NCBI RefSeq assembly: GCF_019665765.1
Contig: NZ_CP081150.1
Location: forward strand, 2,542,001 to 2,606,000
Length of the DNA stretch: 64,000 nt
Reading direction: 5' to 3'
From: Deefgea tanakiae
GTDB taxonomy: Bacteria; Pseudomonadota; Gammaproteobacteria; Burkholderiales; Chitinibacteraceae
Position numbers and translations under genes: made by a program. The stretch's first letter is position 1, and the number at the start of each line of letters is the position of its first letter. This document shows, piece after piece, positions 45,639-53,080 of this stretch. The notes below the pieces were generated by a model. That model had not been told where the DNA came from, searched no databases, and worked only from the letters and a program-made list of their open reading frames with translations.

Positions 45639-46346
45639 ATGACGCAAAATCACCCCAAACTGATTACCGACCCCTATTACGACGGCGTTCCTGAGTACAT
45701 GACCGAAGTCTATGATTGGGCTTATGTCGATCCGAAATGGGTAAAAGTACTCGACCGCAATATCGTCGTGCGCGTACTCTTGTTTTTGAATGATCAACGC
45801 TTAATGCGCATGTACCTCAATGAAATCCAGCCCGGCATGCGCGTATGGCAGTTAGCGCACGTGTATGGCGATCTGGTCGCCCGCGCAGCAAAACGTGTTG
45901 GCCCTGCTGGCGTGTTTCACCTGACCGACATCACGCCGATTCAAATCGAGCACGGCAGCAAAAAGCTTACCGGCATGGATTGGGCCAAAGTGATTCGCAG
46001 TGACGCGTCAACCTTTGAAGGCGTTGGCGGTGACTACAATCTGATTTGCAGTTTCTTCTTGCTGCATGAAGTACCCGACGACAAAAAACGAGAAATCGTC
46101 GACCACATGTTGGCCAAACTACCGAAGGGCGGCAAAGCGATTTTTGTCGATTACCACAATCCGAAAAAATGGCAGCCAATTCGTTACATCCTCAAACTCG
46201 TCAATCATTGCCTAGAGCCGTTTGCCAATGCGCTGTGGGAAAACGAAATCCAGCATTACGCCAGTGATGCTGCCAAGTTCACGTGGAAAAAGCGGACGAT
46301 TTTTGCTGGGGTGTATCAGTGTGTGGTGGTGGAGCACAAAGACTAA
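45639..46346 (+). CDS. rquA: Rhodoquinone biosynthesis methyltransferase-like protein RquA
   Basis: RquA converts ubiquinone to rhodoquinone using SAM, replacing a methoxy group by an amino group. Rhodoquinone carries electrons to fumarate under low oxygen. The 235-residue product matches the RquA pattern, not UbiE: PEYMTEVYDWAYVDPKWVKVLDRN (residues 13-36, given here in prose as the Y-x-x-x-Y-x-WAY-x-x-P segment), the motif VWQLAHVYGDLVARAAKRVG near 70 in place of a normal SAM glycine motif, DITPIQIEHGSKKL near 95, SFFLLHEVPDDKKR near 130 and AIFVDYHNPKKWQPI near 160. AAGGA precedes the ATG. It is monocistronic with a terminator and divergent from pepD. Confidence 0.88.
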   Translation: MTQNHPKLITDPYYDGVPEYMTEVYDWAYVDPKWVKVLDRNIVVRVLLFLNDQRLMRMYLNEIQPGMRVWQLAHVYGDLVARAAKRVGPAGVFHLTDITPIQIEHGSKKLTGMDWAKVIRSDASTFEGVGGDYNLICSFFLLHEVPDDKKREIVDHMLAKLPKGGKAIFVDYHNPKKWQPIRYILKLVNHCLEPFANALWENEIQHYASDAAKFTWKKRTIFAGVYQCVVVEHKD

Positions 46347-46375
46347 TCCAGTTCAGGATTTAAATATCATCGAAG

Positions 46376-46400
46376 GAGCGGGCTAGCCCGCTCTTTTTTA
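46376..46400 (+). terminator. Rho-independent terminator after rquA
   Basis: GAGCGGGCTAGCCCGCTC is a perfect palindrome followed by six T. Confidence 0.9.
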
Positions 46401-46451
46401 TATGCCTACAACACTCAAAATCATCAACAGGTCATTTGAAAATGAATAAAT

Positions 46452-46500
46452 GATGTATTGCCATCTAGGCTATATCTATCAATAGCTACAATTAGATACC
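46452..46500. repeat. Dispersed palindrome type I, copy 8
   Basis: Left arm GATGTATTGCCATCTAGGCT and right arm AATAGCTACAATTAGATACC; the right arm is partly degenerate. Confidence 0.6.
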
Positions 46501-46517
46501 TAACAAGCAAATATCCT

Positions 46518-46556
46518 GCCGCGTAGTGCAGCGGATAAAAGCCGCTGGACTCAAAT
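46518..46556 (+). other. tRNA-like fragment
   Basis: GCCGCGTAGTGCAGCGGATA followed by AAAGCCGCTGGACTCAAA resembles the 5' half of a tRNA (acceptor strand, D arm and an anticodon-like GGACTCAAA). No 3' half, T loop or CCA follows, so no functional tRNA is called. It also contains the hairpin CAGCGG/CCGCTG. Confidence 0.3.
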
Positions 46557-46615
46557 GTATTGAAAATTAGTCAACTTGTGGTACAAAGAAGCATCCATAT
46601 TGGCAGGAAACAATT

Positions 46616-47374
46616 ATGCGCCGCTACTTACTGCTATCGCTGCTCCTGCCTCAATTGTGTTTGGCCACCACAACGCTCACTCTGTGCGAAGACAGTGAGT
46701 CAATCTACCCTTGGACTAATACAAACCGACCGGGGCTAAATCGTCTACTGCTCGAATCCGTTGCCAAAGAACTCAATCTTGAATTAAAAATCATCAATCA
46801 GCCGTGGCTACGCTGCCAAGCTGATTTGAAAAACAATAAAATAGATGGACTCTATCCAATCAGCTTCAGCACTGAGCGAGATCAGCTCTTTGCCTACCCC
46901 AAACGCGATGGCCGTCTTGAAATCACACAAAAACTGATGGATGACGGCTACAGCCTTTATCGACGCAAAGGTGACCAAAGCGTGCAATGGGATGGCAAGA
47001 AAATCACCATCAACAGCACATTGCCGATTGGAATACAGCGCGGCTACTCTGTAGGCGCCAACTTAAAGGCAATGGGCATGCCTATCGATGAAGGCGCCTA
47101 TCCCATCAATGCCAATTTACAAAAGTTAATGTCCCAACGCGTGGCGGCCACGGCGATGAGAACAGGCGCTGCCGATTATGCGATTGCCAGCCAGCTCCCC
47201 TTTGCCCGTAGTATTGAAAAACTCAATCCCCCTCTAGAATTCAAACCGTATTTCTTAGCCTTATCCAAACAGTTTGTAAAAACCAAACCTGAACTCGCCA
47301 AAAAAATCTGGCAAACCATTGCCGTTCAGCGTGAGTCAAAAATGTATCAGTCAATTGAAGAGAATTATCGCTAG
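46616..47374 (+). CDS. Periplasmic substrate-binding protein (family 3, amino-acid type)
   Basis: Secreted family-3 solute-binding protein of 252 residues with a signal peptide (MRRYLLLSLLLPQLCLA, cut near residue 18). The mature part has LCEDSESIYPWTNTNRPGLN, the type-3 fold segment LLESVAKELNLELKIINQPW, QADLKNNKIDGLYPISFSTERDQ-type loop (near 80) and GAADYAIASQLPFARSIE near 195. No permease or ATPase gene lies beside it, so it is an orphan that may serve a distant transporter or act as a sensor. AGGA is 7 nt before the ATG. The ligand is unknown. Confidence 0.82.
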   Translation: MRRYLLLSLLLPQLCLATTTLTLCEDSESIYPWTNTNRPGLNRLLLESVAKELNLELKIINQPWLRCQADLKNNKIDGLYPISFSTERDQLFAYPKRDGRLEITQKLMDDGYSLYRRKGDQSVQWDGKKITINSTLPIGIQRGYSVGANLKAMGMPIDEGAYPINANLQKLMSQRVAATAMRTGAADYAIASQLPFARSIEKLNPPLEFKPYFLALSKQFVKTKPELAKKIWQTIAVQRESKMYQSIEENYR

Positions 47375-47385
47375 AGCAGGTAATC

Positions 47386-47436
47386 GATGTATTGCCAGCT
47401 AAGCATTGCTTATCAAAGCCTGAAATTAAATACATC
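47386..47436. repeat. Dispersed palindrome type I, copy 9
   Basis: GATGTATTGCCAGCTAAGC opens the copy and ATTAAATACATC closes it. The left half is nearly identical to the copy at 47705 (same ATTRCTTATCAAAGC centre) while the right half has decayed. Confidence 0.7.
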
Positions 47437-47498
47437 GACGATACCCTGTGCACTAAAGTGATTTTCCACTCTGAGTCGCGCTAATGCCGCGCGGCACC

Positions 47499-47530
47499 TA
47501 CTTTTCTTTGCTTCGCCAAAGAAAAGTAGG
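47499..47530 (+). repeat. Hairpin repeat element type II, copy B
   Basis: CTACTTTTCTTTG and CAAAGAAAAGTAG form a perfect 13-bp stem with loop CTTCGC. The downstream flank to about 47600 (CAAAGAAAGGCGCCCC, TATCTGCGTCGGCTACGCCG) matches copy A read on the minus strand. Confidence 0.8.
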
Positions 47531-47704
47531 CCAAAGAAAGGCGCCCCTAGTATCTGCGTCGGCTACGCCGATGCCCTCTCTGCGGACAATCGGCAAGGCG
47601 GCGGGCTTTAACAAAACAGAGCCCGCCGAAACCCCCTTGCCGCTTGTTCCTCGCTCGGCGCGATACAAGGGATCTCGCGCAGCTCAACGAGGTTTGAAAC
47701 AACA

Positions 47705-47759
47705 TCGATGTATTGCCTTCTAAGCATTACTTATCAAAGCTTAGAAGGCAATACATCGA
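47705..47759. repeat. Dispersed palindrome type I, copy 10 (perfect 21-bp arms)
   Basis: The arms TCGATGTATTGCCTTCTAAG-C and its exact complement run 47705-47725 and 47739-47759 around ATTACTTATCAAA. It is the best-preserved copy and could be the youngest. Confidence 0.85.
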
Positions 47760-47943
47760 GCCAAGAAACCAACCATATTTGCCCTGCACCAGCACGAAAC
47801 TAAGTAAGCTAATGGTAGCGATATGGTTTTCAAATCCCGTTTAAGCGCACCGAAGCACGAAGGGAGACAAACAGCATTATCGTTTGGCTCACGCCACGCG
47901 AGGGCATCGGGGACCGATGCGCGCCCGGGGCTCCTTTTCTTTG

Positions 47944-47977
47944 GTTCGTTTCTTTTGGAGAAGCAAAAGAAATGAAC
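47944..47977 (-). repeat. Hairpin repeat element type II, copy C
   Basis: GTTCGTTTCTTTTG and CAAAAGAAATGAAC pair over 14 bp with one G-T position, loop GAGAAG. It has the same orientation as copy A. The upstream flank GGCATCGGGGACCGATGC is the counterpart of the hairpin flank at 2041-2060. Confidence 0.75.
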
Positions 47978-48101
47978 CTGCCGCGCGCAGCCCGCGCCCA
48001 AAAACCTTCGCGGCGCAGCCGCATAAAACAAAACCGCCGGATGATTATCGGGCGATTTTTTATTAATCACTCTGTTCATTACACCTAGATTAATTTCAAG
48101 A

Positions 48102-49013
48102 CTATTCGTTAATTGGTCTACCTGCTAATTTATGAATATCTTTAGCTTTAATGCGAACTTCATTAAGAGTAAACCTTCTATTATCTAAAATCAGTGAACT
48201 TATCTTAGGAGACAAATTTCTTCTTACTATCTCAGCAATAAGACGCTGCTTTATTTTCTCTGTAGTTTTTACACCGAAAATGACCCTTCGAATAGCGCTA
48301 GTGTCGAATTCATAAACACCAGAGCCGCCTTCAGAAGCCAGTAAGTCGGCAATCTCATTAATTCTTGCCGGATTCGACTCCATTTCAGTCCTATAGAAAT
48401 TTTTTTCAGATTCACGTACTGGTCTTTTTATGCAACGCCACTCTTTTTCATACGCCCAATGTGGCGACTTTGTTAAAAGCGTAGCCTTTATCAAATCACA
48501 ATCATCAATTCCTGATGGCTCTATAGGTACTTGAGGTCGATCTTCATTGTATATAACTGGCTTTGAGCTTGAAAATGGCAAATATTCGCTATTAAACCCC
48601 AAACAAACTCCGCTATGATTTTTCCCGTAATGTGACCACATGAGAATATTTTTGTGATCTTCAGACAAGCAAAGCACACCAAGCTCTTTCACCCAACCCT
48701 CATCTAAAGTCCTATTTTTACTCGACATTAATTTTAAATTAATGTTATTCGTTATTTTATTCTTTTGTGATTTTGACAAACCCTCGGTAGGAATTAAATT
48801 TTTCCTAAAAATCTGCTCATACTCAGAATCTGAAGGAATACCAAATATTGGCGTCATTTCAAATGGGTCGTTAAAGAAGTGCGGCGATGAGAAAAATATT
48901 CGTCCACTAAGAACTGAAATAAGTCTTTCAAAATGTTGATCGTCATTTTGATCAAGTGGAAAATATCTATAAAGTATCGTCATATTAAGTCTTGTATATC
49001 GAGGCATGATCAA
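48102..49013 (-). CDS. DUF2971 family protein in an AT-rich insert
   Basis: A 303-codon frame encoding a DUF2971-type protein, function unknown. Visible family features are LYRYFPLDQ near the N-terminus, GRIFFSSPHFFNDPFEM near residue 37, VLCLSEDHKNILMWSHYGKNHSGVCLGFN near 113 (central motif MWSHYG), and SPHWAYEKEWRCIK near 183. The start is uncertain: TTG 49013, ATG 49007 or ATG 48983 (MTILYRYFPL), none with a clear ribosome site. Base content is far more AT-rich than the neighbours and the codon use differs, which points to recent transfer. It lies beside the repeat cluster with no mobile-element gene visible. Confidence 0.8.
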   Translation of the reverse strand: MIMPRYTRLNMTILYRYFPLDQNDDQHFERLISVLSGRIFFSSPHFFNDPFEMTPIFGIPSDSEYEQIFRKNLIPTEGLSKSQKNKITNNINLKLMSSKNRTLDEGWVKELGVLCLSEDHKNILMWSHYGKNHSGVCLGFNSEYLPFSSSKPVIYNEDRPQVPIEPSGIDDCDLIKATLLTKSPHWAYEKEWRCIKRPVRESEKNFYRTEMESNPARINEIADLLASEGGSGVYEFDTSAIRRVIFGVKTTEKIKQRLIAEIVRRNLSPKISSLILDNRRFTLNEVRIKAKDIHKLAGRPINE

Positions 49014-49083
49014 CGCCGAGTTGGCATTTTAATTTCTACCTATTTCGGCGGGTTACACCTTTGGCTTACCCGTCACACTGATC

Positions 49084-49132
49084 GACGTATTGAGCTATAG
49101 CCATTCATGATCAATGACCACACCCCAATACC
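49084..49132. repeat. Dispersed palindrome type I, copy 11
   Basis: GACGTATTGAGCTATAGCCATT and AATGACCACACCCCAATACC; the inner TAGCCATT/AATGACCA and outer GTATTG/CAATAC arms fit the family. It lies at the end of the CorC-type gene. Confidence 0.6.
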
Positions 49133-49134
49133 CC

Positions 49135-50457
49135 TCAATGATCGCCAGCACTTCCCTCTTCTTTCGCTGCTGGCATCACCTTCACCAACACAATCCGTGG
49201 GCCGTTCATTTTTTTGACGACGATGGTGAAACCATCAAACTCGATGCGTTCGCCCTCGCTTGGCAGATTGCCGAGTTTCCACTGAATGAGACCGCCAACG
49301 GTTTCGGCCTCTGGGTGGTCGACATCATGGCCGAGCATGCGGCCGAGCGAATATAAAGACAAGCTGCCTTTGCCCAATAGCGCACCGTCGTCTTGCTCTA
49401 ACCAATCATTCCTAGACTGGCGAAATTCATCACGAATTTCACCCACCAAAGCCGCCATCAAATTATCCAGCGTGACAAAGCCCATCGGCTGCGACTCATC
49501 GGCGTAAGTGACAATCGCAAAGTGCGGTGCGCCTTGGCGAAAGCGGCTGAATAACTCCAATACCGGCGTATCAGGCGTAACGTGCTCAACGGGGCGAATG
49601 TAATCGGTTAAATCCGATACATCGGCCTGACGCAATTCGGCCAGAAAGAGATTTTTCAGATGAATAATGCCCAGCACTTCGCCGTCTTCGTTCACAAAGG
49701 GATAACGGCTAAAACGCTGCGTGGCAATGATTTGTAGATTTTGTTCTAGCGGTAAATTGCTGTGCAAGACCGCCGCCTCATGGAATGGGCGCATCAGGTC
49801 GGCGACTTTGAGTTTGCCAAAATCGAGCGATTGCTCGACCACATTCCACTCTTGCCGGCTGGCTTCATCGCCCTCATGGTTGCCGCGCAAAATCAGCTTT
49901 AATTCATCGGCCGTATAGTGACTTTCATGCCCAGAATGACCATCCAAACCCAACATCCGCAACAAACTATTCGCGCTACGATTCAGCAACCAAATCGCTG
50001 GGTACATCAGCCAATAAAACAGATACAGCGGCGCAGAAGTCCACAAGGAAACCACTTCAGGACGGCGAATCGCCAAGGATTTGGGCGCTAATTCACCGAC
50101 AACAATATGCAAAAAGGAAATCAGCGTGAAGGCAAAGATAAACGAGACGCTATGAATCAGCGCGGCAGATTCCACGCCCAGCATGGCAAACACGGGTTCT
50201 AATAACTTGGAGAACGCCGGCTCGCCAATCCAACCCAAGCCCAGCGAGGCCAGTGTAATGCCCAATTGGCAGGCCGAGAGGTAAGCATCGAGCTGACCGT
50301 GAACTTTGACCAAAATCCGCCCACGCCAACCATGCAATTTCGCCAAACCCTTGGCACGGGTGGCGCGTAATTTAACTAAGCCGAATTCGGCAGCAACAAA
50401 AAAACCATTCAATAGCACCAAGAATAGCGCTACCAAGGTCAATAAAAAATTTTCCAT
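49135..50457 (-). CDS. CNNM/CorC-family membrane protein with CBS domains (hemolysin-like)
   Basis: Inner-membrane protein of 440 residues from the CNNM/HlyC/CorC family, linked to magnesium, cobalt or sodium export. A DUF21 transmembrane domain (1-190, starting MENFLLTLVALFLVLLNGFFVAAEFGLVKLRATR in several helices) is followed by two CBS domains (about 210-335; VADLMRPFHEAAV, DGEVLGIIHLKNLF). The CorC_HlyC C-terminal domain (345-430; GLIQWKLGNLPSEGERIEFDGF) completes it. ATG 50457 fits the usual start. Older annotations call such proteins hemolysins; that activity is not supported here. Confidence 0.9.
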   Translation of the reverse strand: MENFLLTLVALFLVLLNGFFVAAEFGLVKLRATRAKGLAKLHGWRGRILVKVHGQLDAYLSACQLGITLASLGLGWIGEPAFSKLLEPVFAMLGVESAALIHSVSFIFAFTLISFLHIVVGELAPKSLAIRRPEVVSLWTSAPLYLFYWLMYPAIWLLNRSANSLLRMLGLDGHSGHESHYTADELKLILRGNHEGDEASRQEWNVVEQSLDFGKLKVADLMRPFHEAAVLHSNLPLEQNLQIIATQRFSRYPFVNEDGEVLGIIHLKNLFLAELRQADVSDLTDYIRPVEHVTPDTPVLELFSRFRQGAPHFAIVTYADESQPMGFVTLDNLMAALVGEIRDEFRQSRNDWLEQDDGALLGKGSLSLYSLGRMLGHDVDHPEAETVGGLIQWKLGNLPSEGERIEFDGFTIVVKKMNGPRIVLVKVMPAAKEEGSAGDH

Positions 50458-50688
50458 AATGCGGGCCGCAGCCCGTCCAGAACAATAACCCAATCATTTT
50501 AAGCGCTGATCGCCACAGCGGGGTAATTATTAGGACGGAATGGCAAAATACCCGCACTGTGCAAAAAATAGACGCCACAACACGCATTACTCGATATCTC
50601 TCGCATCAGCCCATGCGCTCACGCCCCGCAGGCAGCGAAGTCCAGCTAAAATAGGCGATTGCTTCGCTTTGGAATCCAGCCCCGCACC

Positions 50689-51474
50689 ATGAAACCCAAT
50701 AAACCCAAGACGTATCCACCCAGAGCCATTATCAATAAATCGCCAGCAAGCAATACCCATGTTGCCAGCTTGGCACGGGCTTTGTCGAAACTGGGTTTTT
50801 GCTCGCGCAGTGAAGGTGAAGCACTGGTCGCGCGCGGGGAGGTGAGCGTGAATGGCAAAGTCTGCGTCGATATCAACCGCCGCGTCGATATGCAACGCGA
50901 TCAACTGACCGTCAACGGCCAAGCGGTGAGCGCTGAGAAAATGGTTTATCTGATGCTCAACAAACCGCGCGGCCTGATTACCAGCGCGCAAGACGAAAAA
51001 AACCGCGATACAGTTTTTTCATGTTTCGAAGGTGCAACGCTGCCCCACATCGGCCCCGTTGGGCGGCTCGATAAAGCCAGCGAAGGCTTGCTGCTATTCA
51101 CCAACGACACGAAATGGGCGGCACGCCTCACCGATCCAGTTAGCCATTTGGACAAAATCTACCACGTGCAAATCGACAGCCAAGCGACGCCCGAGCTAAT
51201 CACCGCGATGCAAGCGGGTGTGATGCTGGATGACGGCACATTATTAAAAGCAAAGCGTGTATCGCTGTTACGCAGCGGCGAAAAAAATGCGTGGTTGGAA
51301 GTCGTGCTCGACGAAGGCAAAAACCGCCACATCCGCCGCCTACTCGAAGCGAATCAAATCAACACGCTACGCCTGATGCGTGTGGCGATTGGTGGCTTGG
51401 AATTAGGGGAATTAGCGAAAGGCGAATGGCGGGAATTGAATGCGGCGGAAATCGCAAGTTTGAAAACTAATTGA
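50689..51474 (+). CDS. rRNA pseudouridine synthase, RsuA/RluB/RluE/RluF family
   Basis: Enzyme of about 261 residues that isomerises specific uridines in rRNA. A basic N-terminal tail leads to an S4 RNA-binding domain (about 28-75: [33 protein letters not shown]). The catalytic domain follows, with the aspartate in [19 protein letters not shown] near 125 and [18 protein letters not shown] near 215. Which rRNA position it modifies cannot be decided; the combination with the S4 domain and length fits RluF or RluB best. ATG 50689 is preferred to the TTG at 50659. Confidence 0.88.
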   Translation: MKPNKPKTYPPRAIINKSPASNTHVASLARALSKLGFCSRSEGEALVARGEVSVNGKVCVDINRRVDMQRDQLTVNGQAVSAEKMVYLMLNKPRGLITSAQDEKNRDTVFSCFEGATLPHIGPVGRLDKASEGLLLFTNDTKWAARLTDPVSHLDKIYHVQIDSQATPELITAMQAGVMLDDGTLLKAKRVSLLRSGEKNAWLEVVLDEGKNRHIRRLLEANQINTLRLMRVAIGGLELGELAKGEWRELNAAEIASLKTN

Positions 51475-51504
51475 TTACAGATGGGTATAAAACGTAATGA
51501 CTCG

Positions 51505-51783
51505 CTACCGTTTCACATCGCGGTAAAAATTCTCATGCGGCGCAACGGCTTCTAGATACACCAAGCGAACTTCGTCATCCAGCGTATAGCCCAATAAATA
51601 AAGCTGATTTTGGCTGTGAAATTTATACACGCGCAGCGTGGCTAAATCGCCTTTTTTGCGCTCGCCAATGTCTGGATTTTCCGCTACTTCAACAATTGCA
51701 TCGTCCACATCGGCGGCGATATTGTCGTGCAGCTTTTTATACTGCCGCCCAAAACGCCGCGTTTGCACCACATCGTAACTCAT
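51505..51783 (-). CDS. Type II toxin, RelE/ParE superfamily
   Basis: Small toxin of 92 residues with the RelE/ParE fold: RRFGRQYKKLHDNIAADVDDAI in the helical hairpin, GERKKGDLATLRVYKF in the beta sheet, and LGYTLDDEVRLVYLEAVAPHENFYRDVKR at the end. It would act on gyrase or on ribosome-bound mRNA, depending on the subgroup, which I cannot settle. The antitoxin gene ends 3 bp upstream, so the two are co-translated, antitoxin first. Autoregulation is suggested by the palindrome at 52026-52045. Confidence 0.85.
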   Translation of the reverse strand: MSYDVVQTRRFGRQYKKLHDNIAADVDDAIVEVAENPDIGERKKGDLATLRVYKFHSQNQLYLLGYTLDDEVRLVYLEAVAPHENFYRDVKR

Positions 51784-51786
51784 ACT

Positions 51787-52014
51787 TCATGCTTTCCGAC
51801 TGCGCGGCACAAACGGCGTCGCCGCTTCTCTAGGCTCGGCCATTGAAACCAAAGATTCGGCAATAAAACCGACTGGCAAATCAGGATTATCCAGCGCCGC
51901 ACGGCCTACTTTCGCCCAATATTCAATCTGCCCAGCAATACTGCGATGCTCTGCGCTGGCCTCAGCCTTGGCTTGCGCATACAAATCATCTTCAATCCGA
52001 ACTGGCATTCCCAT
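51787..52014 (-). CDS. Type II antitoxin, ParD-like
   Basis: Antitoxin of 75 residues beginning MGMPVRIEDDLYAQAKAEAS. The N-terminal ribbon-helix-helix type part (VRIEDDLYAQAKAEAS and SIAGQIEYWAKVGRAAL, residues 4-40) should bind DNA as a dimer; the flexible tail binds the toxin. It is of the ParD-like TA_ParD group, common in proteobacteria. GGGGTGATGAA precedes the ATG. It lies immediately before the toxin gene and after a palindromic operator. Confidence 0.82.
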   Translation of the reverse strand: MGMPVRIEDDLYAQAKAEASAEHRSIAGQIEYWAKVGRAALDNPDLPVGFIAESLVSMAEPREAATPFVPRSRKA

Positions 52015-52025
52015 TTCATCACCCC

Positions 52026-52045
52026 TTTACTACAAATGTAGTAAA
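52026..52045. promoter_or_regulatory. Palindromic operator of the toxin-antitoxin operon
   Basis: TTTACTACAAATGTAGTAAA is a perfect 8-bp inverted repeat with a 4-nt centre, 12 bp upstream of the antitoxin start. Such sites bind the antitoxin or toxin-antitoxin complex. Confidence 0.65.
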
Positions 52046-52146
52046 TAATATACCGCAGTGAAGGAAGCGATGCAAGAGAGCTAGTTTGGCAAACTAATAT
52101 CATGCAAACAATAATGTGGCAATGATTCGCAAAATACCTAACGTAT

Positions 52147-52638
52147 TCATTGCACGATTTTCGACAATTGCTCACGAGACATTCTGAAACTCATTCTATC
52201 AGCCACTAACTCACCGCCTAAGCTTTCGTAAAATTTAATACCACGCATATTAGAAGCCTTCACATTCCAATCCATTCGCCCACAACCATTAGCCAATGCA
52301 AAATTAGCTGCCGACGCGAGTAACGCCTGGCCAATGCCTAAATTTCTGTAGTTAGCGCGAACATAAAGTTCTTTCAAATTACATTGCTTTCGATGCGTAA
52401 TTGATGACTCCACTAATGAATACATTAGTACCAGCGCAACCAAGCCAACCACGGTATTGTTACTGTCCAATGCGACAATTAAGTGCAACCCTGAATCTGG
52501 CGCCAATAAATTTTCAACTAAATGAGTGAGAACCTCAGCTCTCGTTACCGTAGGCTCTTCATTATAAAAAATATGCAATTCATAAAGTAAGTCTGTGAGC
52601 GACTCATGGTGCTCTGAATTTGCTGCAACAATAATCAT
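52147..52638 (-). CDS. GNAT-family N-acetyltransferase
   Basis: Acetyl-CoA-dependent N-acetyltransferase of 163 residues. The acetyl-CoA loop is ELYVRANYRNLGIGQALLASA near residue 90 (Q/RxxGxG/A type, here RNLGIGQAL). The beta-bulge segment LIVALDSNNTVVGLVALVLMYSL precedes it, and MRGIKFYESLGGELV near the C-terminus is a frequent GNAT ending. The substrate is unknown. It sits 2 bp after the GFA gene on the same strand, so the two are probably co-transcribed. Confidence 0.85.
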   Translation of the reverse strand: MIIVAANSEHHESLTDLLYELHIFYNEEPTVTRAEVLTHLVENLLAPDSGLHLIVALDSNNTVVGLVALVLMYSLVESSITHRKQCNLKELYVRANYRNLGIGQALLASAANFALANGCGRMDWNVKASNMRGIKFYESLGGELVADRMSFRMSREQLSKIVQ

Positions 52639-52640
52639 AT

Positions 52641-53042
52641 CTAAACCACTCGATCCGCCGGATGATTCACACCATCATAGGTTTTAATATTCGGAATCAG
52701 ATAGGGATTTACGCCCTCAAGGCAACCAACGTTATAGCCATATAAATGCGGATTGGATCGGCGTTGGTGGTGAGTGTAAATGCCGCAGACCGAACAAAAA
52801 TAATGCTTGGCGGTATTCGTATTGAATTGATACAGCGTCAGGTGATCTTCGCCTTTGATAATTTTAATGCCCGATAGTAAGACGGACGCGACAATCGCGC
52901 CTTTGCGGCGGCAGATCGAGCAGTCGCAATGCCGTGGGTCAACAATGCCATCCGGTAAATCAATTTCCAACTCCACTGCGCCACAGTGGCAAGTCGCCTT
53001 GTGTTTCAACTGAATTTCGGTGTCGCCGACTTGCTTGATCAT
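52641..53042 (-). CDS. GFA-family zinc protein (glutathione-dependent formaldehyde-activating-like)
   Basis: A 133-residue protein of the GFA/Mss4-like fold. The zinc-binding sets are HCGAVELEI preceded by ATC (CHCGA), CDCSICRRKGA and YFCSVCGIYTHHQ. ATG 53042 has AAGGA 7 nt upstream. Family members were first linked to formaldehyde-glutathione chemistry, but most, including short ones like this, are of unknown function. It lies in a run of small unknown genes on the minus strand. Confidence 0.87.
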   Translation of the reverse strand: MIKQVGDTEIQLKHKATCHCGAVELEIDLPDGIVDPRHCDCSICRRKGAIVASVLLSGIKIIKGEDHLTLYQFNTNTAKHYFCSVCGIYTHHQRRSNPHLYGYNVGCLEGVNPYLIPNIKTYDGVNHPADRVV

Positions 53043-53080
53043 GTCGATTTCCTTTTGCAAATTACATCCTCAAAGCCGCG

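Larger units (their letters stand above)
47375..48101. repeat. Gene-free repeat cluster
   Basis: This 727-base stretch has no credible gene. It contains two palindromes of type I (47386-47436 and 47705-47759) and two hairpin elements of type II in opposite orientation (47499-47530 and 47944-47977), with their GC-rich flanks pointing inward. Open frames of 79 and 112 codons here are translations of the repeats. Confidence 0.7.

Noticed and set aside
46518-46556. A functional tRNA gene
   Set aside because: Only a 5'-half-like piece is present; there is no T arm, matching acceptor strand or CCA.
47484-48079. Open frames of 79 codons (plus) and 112 codons (minus)
   Set aside because: Both translate the type II hairpin repeats and their flanks; they are repeat-derived, not genes.
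49135-50457. Hemolysin activity for the CNNM/CorC protein
   Set aside because: The hemolysin label is a legacy of family naming; the domains indicate a membrane ion-transport-related protein.
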